Source of the DNA: Terribacillus saccharophilus
GTDB lineage: Bacteria > Bacillota > Bacilli > Bacillales > Amphibacillaceae
Direction: 5' to 3'
Length of the DNA: 64,000 nucleotides
Assembly: GCF_002272075.1 (NCBI RefSeq)
Contig: NZ_NPBJ01000027.1
Span: 62,001 to 126,000 of the forward strand
The position numbers were made by a program, and so were the translations under genes. The notes under the pieces are model-generated. The model did no database searches, was not told the origin of the DNA, and was given only the letters and a program-made list of their open reading frames with translations. Position 1 is the stretch's first letter. Each line of letters begins with the position of its first letter. This document shows positions 58,760 to 64,000 of the stretch, piece after piece.

Positions 58760-59503
58760 TTACTGAGCTAGGTAACCGCCATCCACTACAAGCGTTTCAC
58801 CTGTTACGAAGTCGTTTTCTGTCAAGAATACGATAGCATGTGCAATTTCATCAGCTTTGCCAAGACGGCCGATTGGGTGTTTCGCTACAAGGCTATCATA
58901 GAAGTCTCCAAGAGCTTCTTTGTTTACCATTCCTGATTCTACGAAGCCTGGGTTTACAGCGTTAACACGAATGTTTTTATCGCCATATTCCACAGCTAGA
59001 GATTTAGTCAATGTGTTAACAGCACCTTTGCTGGCATTGTAAGAGAACGCGCCAGGCTGTGCAACGAAGCCTAGTACAGAAGACGTGTTGATGATGACAC
59101 CACCACCTGATTTCAGCATTTCTTGGATAGCATATTTGGAAGCCAAGAAAATACCATCCTGGTTGATTGCGATTACTTTGCGGTAATCTTCATAAGATAG
59201 CTCATGAGTTGCGCCCATGCCACCGATACCAGCGTTGTTTACAAGAATATCAACTTGACCGTAGTGTGCTACTGTTTGATCGATCAAATTTTTAATAGAA
59301 TCTTGTTCAGCAGCGTTGAACTCGATGAATAGAACGTCTCCGCCAGCTGCTTTCAGTCTGTCAGTTTCTCTTTGTCCTGCTTCAGCGTTATAGTCTGCAA
59401 TAACTACTTTACCGCCTTTATTTACATAAGCTTCTGCGGCTGCAAGACCGATACCAGATGCTGCTCCTGTAACGATTGCTACTTTTCCTTCGATTGTTGA
59501 CAT
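58760..59503 (-). CDS. SDR-family dehydrogenase
   Basis: 247 aa; ATG with CTGGGGGC upstream. VTGAASGIGLAAAEAY (NAD(P) loop), DYNAEAGQRE, NNAGIGGMG, NTSSVLGFVAQPG (Ser), YNASKGAVNTL (Tyr/Lys) and DGGYLAQ end. Related to glucose 1-dehydrogenase / 3-oxoacyl-ACP reductase type SDRs. Shares the DGGY-AQ end with the SDR at 62746, so the two are paralogues. Confidence 0.9.
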   Translation of the reverse strand: MSTIEGKVAIVTGAASGIGLAAAEAYVNKGGKVVIADYNAEAGQRETDRLKAAGGDVLFIEFNAAEQDSIKNLIDQTVAHYGQVDILVNNAGIGGMGATHELSYEDYRKVIAINQDGIFLASKYAIQEMLKSGGGVIINTSSVLGFVAQPGAFSYNASKGAVNTLTKSLAVEYGDKNIRVNAVNPGFVESGMVNKEALGDFYDSLVAKHPIGRLGKADEIAHAIVFLTENDFVTGETLVVDGGYLAQ

Positions 59504-59610
59504 ATACGTTGCCCCCAGTGTGTTTAGGTAAATTATCCTACAACTTTATGATGAACTTTTGAACTAGATAAGTCAAGAAATTGACACATTAGTTGCATAT
59601 TTTTCATATT

Positions 59611-59643
59611 AAAAGAGAAGTGTTTGGCAGACACTCCTCTTTA
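59611..59643 (-). terminator. Terminator after the GH13 gene
   Basis: Minus strand AAAGAGGAGTGT / ACACTTCTCTTT, T-rich tail. Confidence 0.75.
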
Positions 59644-59649
59644 GTGTTT

Positions 59650-61335
59650 CTATTCTTTTACATACTTATACACAATTGCCTCATACGGTCTTAATGTATT
59701 CTGATTATCCACATGTGGATAATTGCTGATGACATAATTCTTTTTATCCCAATCATCCACACACTCTTTGGGGATATCGTACTGAGCTTCCGTATCTGTC
59801 ATATTCAGAAGGATAATCCATTCCTCATTTTCCAATCGACGTATATACCCAAAGATTTGCTCGTGATTGTTTAGGATAATTTCAAAGTCCCCGTACACCA
59901 TAATGGAGCTTTCCTTGCGCAGCCGTATCAGCTTTCTGTAAAACTGCAGAACGGAATCTGGATTATCAACACCCGATTGCACGTTAATTTCTTTATAATT
60001 CGGATTAACCGGAAGCCAAGGTGCGCCTGTTGTGAATCCTGCTTGCTCAGATGTATCCTACTGCATTGGGGTTCTGGCATGGTCACGCGTCTTTTCTCGT
60101 ATCCGGTCCATAATAGTCGTTATAGAAGCACCTTGCTCGTTTACTTTTAAATCATAGTAGCTGAGTGCTTCTTGGTCATCTATTGAGTCTATAGAATCAA
60201 AATGCGGAAAGTTGGTCATACCAAGTTCTTCTCCCTGAAAAATGAACGGCGTCCCACGTAAAGTATGGAGCATAGTAGCTAACAGCTTTGCTGATGGAAT
60301 CCTATATTCTCCATCATCTGCAAAGGTAGAAACCATTCGCGGTGCATCATGATGGCTGAGGTATAAGCCGAACCAGCCGCCATCATCGCCGACGTCCTTC
60401 TGCCATTTGCGAAGTACCTCTCGAAAATCATGTACTGTCCATTTCTTACTCTTGTATTTATCCTCATCCTGATCAGCGAGCTCAGATGCTTCAGCAGATA
60501 GTACCATATCCAATTCTTCCCGCTCTTGCTTTGTATACCGAAGTACATCATGATCATGTACGGCAGAGGTTTCGCCTGCTGTGAAGAATTCGAAATCCCT
60601 TTTCAGCTCTTTGTTCATTTCATGCAGATAGTCGTGGATGTGCGGACCGTTTTTATAGAATTCCTCACCTTTAGCCTGTAATGTCTCTTGATCAGAATCT
60701 GGGAAGCGTCGATCCTTCGAGATGACATTTACTGCATCAATACGGAAACCGTCAATTCCTTTTTCCAGCCAGAAACGCATAATGTCATATATTTCTTGGC
60801 GAACTTGAGGGTTATCCCAATTCAAATCAGGCTGTTTGTCGCTGTACAGATGCAAATAATATTCCTCTGTCTGCTCGTTCCACGTCCACGCAGGGCGTCC
60901 AAGATGGGAGCGCCAATTCGAAGGTAGAGTGCCATCGGGGTTTTCTTTTTCCCAAATATAATAATTATGATAAGGATTATCCTTAGAGGATCTCGCTTGT
61001 TGGAACCATTCATGTTCAATGGAGGTATGATTCGGTACGATATCGAGTACAAGCTTAATGCCGCGACGATGACATTCAGTCAGTATGTTTTCAAATTGTT
61101 CCATTGTCCCATACTCTGGTTGAATGGATCTAAAATTCTTTACATCATAGCCGCGGTCAACATCTGCGGATACATAGATCGGCGGAAGCCATACTGTATC
61201 CACTCCGAGATATTCTAAGTAATCTATTTTCTCTAAGATACCGCCAAAATCCCCGATTCCATCTCCATTGCTGTCTTTAAAGCTGCGAGTATACAATTCG
61301 TAAATAACACTTTCCTTCCAGTACTTCCTCTCCAT
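59650..61335 (-). pseudogene. malL: Oligo-1,6-glucosidase (GH13), interrupted by an in-frame amber codon
   Basis: Two minus-strand frames (60058-61335, 425 aa; and 59650-60057, about 135 codons) are in the same phase and separated by a single TAG at 60058-60060. Together they give 561 residues, the full length of MalL-type enzymes. N-terminal half: KYWKESVIYELYTRSFKDSN, GFRIDAVNVISK (nucleophile), FFTAGETSAV and SHHDAPRMVSTF. The TAG replaces the Trp of ARTPMQ-W-D, followed by TSEQAGFTTG and the C-terminal domain. TGG to TAG is one transition. The short product would lose the end of the barrel. It would hydrolyse isomaltose-type oligosaccharides if read through. Confidence 0.85.
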
Positions 61336-61393
61336 CTAATCACCTGTCCTCCAAAATTTTCTTGTAGGACTATTCCCTTAGTAGAGATAAACG

Positions 61394-61427
61394 AAAACCG
61401 CCAAGCTCAGTGAGAGAAGGCGGTTTT
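61394..61427 (-). terminator. Terminator of the 33-aa protein gene
   Basis: AAAACCGCC / GGCGGTTTT, loop of about 16; immediately downstream of the 61431 stop on the minus strand. Confidence 0.7.
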
Positions 61428-61430
61428 GTG

Positions 61431-61532
61431 TTAGCTGCGTATTTTCTTGATGATAAAGAAACAAGCTGCTGCAGCAATTCCAGCTGCAGCATACGGGGAG
61501 ATTTCCAGCTTTATTTTTATAGAAAACTTCAT
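61431..61532 (-). CDS. 33-aa putative membrane micro-protein
   Basis: ATG at 61532 with GGGAGG 8 bases upstream; 33 residues, MKFSIKIKLEISPYAAAGIA then an Ala-rich helix and the IIKKIRS tail. Own terminator. Single hydrophobic helix with basic ends. No known family. Confidence 0.55.
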   Translation of the reverse strand: MKFSIKIKLEISPYAAAGIAAAACFFIIKKIRS

Positions 61533-61603
61533 CGCTTTTTCCTCCCTTTATAATCGAAGGATATTATAAAAAAGTGGCCACACGAAATGCTGATTTCCTC
61601 CGA

Positions 61604-61807
61604 TTATTCTTTAGACTCGTGCTTAGTCGCAGCTATTTTTTTAGATCTGCGGTACAGCAATAATCCAGCCAATCCATAGACTAGTCCAAGCACAACAAAA
61701 GCAATTCCTAAATAAAATTTATCACTAGCCCAAATCATCACACCGATTCCTGCGAGAATACAAAGTGTACCAAGGAAAAGTATATAAAGGGCATTCTTTT
61801 TTAACAT
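61604..61807 (-). CDS. Small two-TM membrane protein
   Basis: 67 aa; ATG with AGGAGGC upstream. LYILFLGTLCILAGIGVMIW and LGIAFVVLGLVYGLAGLLLY are two hydrophobic helices with a short loop; basic tail SKKIAATKHESKE. Unrecognised. Confidence 0.65.
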   Translation of the reverse strand: MLKKNALYILFLGTLCILAGIGVMIWASDKFYLGIAFVVLGLVYGLAGLLLYRRSKKIAATKHESKE

Positions 61808-61940
61808 AAATAAAAGCCTCCTAAACGGGTGTTAAGCTCGTACTATTATAACAGAAAGCAGACAGTTTGAAGCCGTATCTATTAATCTGGAATGCTTTCC
61901 GATAAGATGGATCTAAGAAATATTATGGGAGGTAGGCAGC

Positions 61941-62147
61941 ATGCTGAGTTTGGTTCCATTAATGATTGAACGGGTGGGGATCATCCTGATAACGGTTTTC
62001 CTGTTCTCCCAATTGAAAGCGTTTCGACGGCTTATTCTTCACAGCCATTCGTTGAAAGAGAACCTGCTGTTATTGCTTATATTCGGATTCAAAGTTCCGG
62101 TGAGCAGAACTTATGTGAGAGAAGTAAAGGAGCGATTTCGTTTATGA
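61941..62147 (+). pseudogene. Truncated lytS-like N-terminus (5TM-LYT remnant)
   Basis: 68 aa; ATG with GGGAGGTAGG. Residues 1-50 (SLVPLMIERVGIILITVFLF, SQLKAFRRLILHSHSLKENL) parallel the first helices of LytS sensors, in which the 17229-18893 gene starts similarly (IFERAALLLIILFFLTKIKG). After residue 50 the similarity stops and the tail FKVPVSRTYVREVKERFRL is unrelated. The kinase part is missing; a deletion fused the rest to the upstream of the TPR gene. ATGA overlap with that gene. Confidence 0.6.
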
Positions 62148-62626
62148 ATGAGCTGTTTGAGGCGATTAGTTTAAGAGAAGCAGGCAAGCTGGCGGAAGCT
62201 AATGAAAGATTGATTGAATTGGCTTCCGTTTATCCAGATGATGCTGAAGTACAGTATCAATGTGCGTGGAGCTTTGATGTACTTGGACAGGAAGCGGCTG
62301 CTGTACCTTATTATGAACGTGGAATTGATCTGGGATTACCAAAGGAGCATGAGGAGGGAGCCTATTTAGGTTTAGGAAGTACCTACCGGACATTAGGAAA
62401 TTATAAAAAAGCTGAGCAAACCTTGAAAGAAGCAATGAATCTGTTCCCGAAAAATAATGTTTTCCCTGTTTTTTACGCCATGGTGAAATATAATCAAAAA
62501 GAACATGGCGAAGCGATGAAGATTCTCCTCCAATTGCTTGCCGAAACAACATCCGATAATGATATTTTGGAATATCAGAGGGCAATTGCTTTTTATGCGG
62601 ATAAGCTGGATATCGTGTGGAACTAA
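62144..62626 (+). CDS. TPR-repeat protein
   Basis: 160 aa; ATG in a 4-base overlap with the lytS remnant. Tetratricopeptide pattern: EAISLREAGKLAEANERLIE, AEVQYQCAWSFDVLGQEAAA, EGAYLGLGSTYRTLGNYKKA and FYAMVKYNQKEHGEAMKILL. A protein-protein interaction scaffold without other domains; Bacillus homologues are described as tetratrico peptide repeat proteins. Expression may depend on the remnant's promoter. Confidence 0.82.
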   Translation: MNELFEAISLREAGKLAEANERLIELASVYPDDAEVQYQCAWSFDVLGQEAAAVPYYERGIDLGLPKEHEEGAYLGLGSTYRTLGNYKKAEQTLKEAMNLFPKNNVFPVFYAMVKYNQKEHGEAMKILLQLLAETTSDNDILEYQRAIAFYADKLDIVWN

Positions 62627-62627
62627 A

Positions 62628-62660
62628 GAGCATCTGTTAAGCAACAGATGGTCTTTTTTT
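62628..62660 (+). terminator. Terminator after the TPR gene
   Basis: AGAGCATCTGTT / AACAGATGGTCT with one mismatch, T7 tail. Confidence 0.8.
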
Positions 62661-62701
62661 CTGGAATAAATAATCTGTAATAGAACATAATGTCTCGTAA
62701 T

Positions 62702-62739
62702 AAAAAAATCCCCTCTCTTTATGCAAGAGAGGGATTTTG
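62702..62739 (-). terminator. Terminator of the SDR gene
   Basis: Minus strand CCCTCTC / GAGAGGG with a 9-base loop, flanked by A- and T-runs. Confidence 0.8.
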
Positions 62740-62745
62740 CTTCTA

Positions 62746-63483
62746 TTATTGTGCTGTATAACCGCCATCAACGATCAAGCTGTTACCAGTCATATAAGAA
62801 GAGTCATCAGAAGCTAGGAATAACACAGCTTTCGCCATTTCTTCCGCTTTACCAAGACGCTTCATTGGAGTCATCGTGGAAAGTGCAGCTTTGTCATCTT
62901 CCGGAATGATTGGAGTGTCGATGAAGCCTGGGCATAGTGAATTTACGCGGATGTTTTTGTCCGCATATTCAAGTGCTAGAGAACGTGTAAGGTTCACGAC
63001 GCCGCCTTTAGCCGCATTATATGCTGCAGATCCAGGTGAGCCGACCCAGCCGTACATAGAAGCGGTATTCACGATAGTGCCGCTGCCATTCAAAAGCATG
63101 ACGCGAAGTGCTTCACGGGCAACTAAGAATACACCGTCCAAGTCCACGTTCACTGTGTTGCGCCATTCAGCATAATCCAAGTCGTGCGAAGGGTGAACAC
63201 GTCCGATGCCGGCATTGTTGAATACAATATCGACTTTTCCAAAAGCAGAAACTGCTTGTTTGAACAAATCAGCTACTTCGTTTTCACTAGTAATATTTGT
63301 TTTGATGAAGACTGCTTCTGTACCAGCTGCTTTAAGCTCTTCCTCCACTATTTTTCCTTTTTCTTCGTTCAAGTCGACTAATACGAGCTTAGCGCCTTCT
63401 GCTGCGAAAAGACGAGCTGTAGCAGCGCCAATTCCTGATGCTCCCCCTGTAATTAGTGCAACTTTATTTTGTAATTTCCCCAT
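62746..63483 (-). CDS. SDR-family dehydrogenase, divergent from TetR
   Basis: 245 aa from ATG 63483 (GGGGGAAAC upstream). ITGGASGIGAATARLFA (NAD(P) loop), DLNEEKGKIVEEELK, NNAGIGRVHPSHD, NTASMYGWVGS, YNAAKGGVVNL and DGGYTAQ. Related to the SDR at 58760. Divergent from a TetR gene and probably repressed by it through the palindrome in between. Confidence 0.9.
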   Translation of the reverse strand: MGKLQNKVALITGGASGIGAATARLFAAEGAKLVLVDLNEEKGKIVEEELKAAGTEAVFIKTNITSENEVADLFKQAVSAFGKVDIVFNNAGIGRVHPSHDLDYAEWRNTVNVDLDGVFLVAREALRVMLLNGSGTIVNTASMYGWVGSPGSAAYNAAKGGVVNLTRSLALEYADKNIRVNSLCPGFIDTPIIPEDDKAALSTMTPMKRLGKAEEMAKAVLFLASDDSSYMTGNSLIVDGGYTAQ

Positions 63484-63574
63484 TTTTGTTTCCCCCAGTA
63501 TAATAGAATTAAATCGGTTACAATTTAATTGTAATACTTTGGACACATATCTCAATCAGTAGCTGAAAAGCAGA

Positions 63575-63591
63575 TGTCTAATTATTAGACA
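63575..63591. promoter_or_regulatory. Putative TetR operator between SDR and tetR
   Basis: TGTCTAATTATTAGACA is a perfect 17-bp palindrome. A half-copy TGTCTGACTAA starts at 63605, 30 bases on, three helical turns. Confidence 0.65.
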
Positions 63592-63629
63592 GATAATCCA
63601 ATAATGTCTGACTAAGGGGGGATTTTTTA

Positions 63630-64000
63630 ATGGAATATGAACAAGATTCGACATCTAAACGGCGTAATCGGACAAAAGAGCATTTTCGTGAGGCATTGAT
63701 TAAGCTGATAAAGAAAAAGGGGTATCATGCGGTCACAGTGAAAGATATTGTCGAAGAAGCAGCTTATAATCGCAGTACATTCTACTTCCATTATCAAGAT
63801 AAAATCGAGTTGGCAGAGGATCTGCTCGACAAAATGTTTACGGGGCTGGAGGACGCTGCGGGTATTATGTACACACTTGGAAGAAAAACATCTACAAAAG
63901 ATATAGATGTCCCGTCCTTCTCACTTATTGCGTATATTTACGAAAATAAAAGCTTCTTTGAGCTAATCAAATATGAAGACACGTTGCCGGGTATGCATAC
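63630..64000 (+). CDS. TetR-family regulator, 3' truncated by window end
   Basis: ATG with AAGGGGGGA upstream; the first 123 or so residues are visible. HTH at residues 12-60: KRRNRTKEHFREALIKLIKK, KGYHAVTVKDIVEEAAYNRS and TFYFHYQDKIELAEDLL. The C-terminal ligand domain continues beyond the window. Likely regulator of the divergent SDR. Confidence 0.9.
   Translation, partial: MEYEQDSTSKRRNRTKEHFREALIKLIKKKGYHAVTVKDIVEEAAYNRSTFYFHYQDKIELAEDLLDKMFTGLEDAAGIMYTLGRKTSTKDIDVPSFSLIAYIYENKSFFELIKYEDTLPGMH

Noticed and set aside
1-64000. CRISPR array, prophage, complete IS elements, rRNA or tRNA
   Set aside because: No regular spaced repeats, transposase/integrase genes or cloverleaf sequences were seen.

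Overview
The window looks like a chromosomal segment of a low-GC, spore-forming Bacillaceae. The support is a YjcZ-type sporulation micro-protein, a CotX-like spore coat protein, a SipS-type signal peptidase, LytS/LytT, LicT, KduI/KduD and YcsA homologues, AGGAGG ribosome sites, sigma-A promoters, CcpA cre sites and Fur boxes of Bacillus type. A Terribacillus- or Oceanobacillus-like genus is my guess from gene content only. I see no rRNA, tRNA, CRISPR array, complete insertion sequence or prophage. Genes are short operons separated by strong, often bidirectional, hairpin terminators.

Layout. 1-3.4 kb: two large secreted proteins (a beta-helix protein cut by the window edge, and a multidomain OB-fold protein). 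3.7-13 kb: small housekeeping and stress genes (YjcZ, two-TM and GNAT proteins, LysE exporter, AlkC-type glycosylase, LOG, cytidine deaminase, AraC regulator with a membrane partner, VOC, TmrB-like, YbaK, signal peptidase, CHY zinc finger) ending in a cation/proton antiporter with a long attenuator-like leader. 13.3-19 kb: AGE epimerase, GNAT, and a LytS/LytT system next to an OFA transporter that has a cre site. 19.2-24.6 kb: a complete keto-deoxygluconate pathway (kduI, kduD, kdgT, kdgK, IclR-type kdgR, eda), the final steps of pectin/glycuronan catabolism. 25-34 kb: BltD-like acetyltransferase with a structured leader, MerR/SDR divergon, MarR/MFS operon, Nudix, lipoprotein, flavodoxin plus RNR beta subunit, LicT. 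35-44 kb: spore coat genes, TetR/SMR pair, Fur-controlled siderophore uptake and ferredoxin reductase, tartrate dehydrogenase, CNNM transporter. 45-49 kb: orphan ABC permease pair and an ECF-like sigma/anti-sigma pair. 49.3-53.8 kb: DeoR-controlled four-carbon acid sugar (D-threonate type) operon. 53.9-57.2 kb: UppP divergent from two tandem SEDS (FtsW/RodA) genes. 57.4-64 kb: Lrp, MBL, SDRs, a GH13 oligo-1,6-glucosidase broken by one amber codon, a lytS remnant, and a TetR gene cut by the window end.

The genes show several linked circuits: carbon catabolite control (cre sites at lytST-OFA, kduI and licT), iron control (two Fur boxes between divergent iron genes), and self-regulated drug or redox modules (MerR/SDR, MarR/MFS, TetR/SMR, TetR/SDR). 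The most unusual parts are (i) the UppP/FtsW-like/RodA-like locus, where one 35-bp palindrome carries both divergent -35 boxes, (ii) RNA leaders before the antiporter, the BltD-like acetyltransferase and the CNNM gene, and (iii) an NrdR-box flavodoxin-NrdF operon without its large subunit. All functional statements are from sequence reading; no database search was run.
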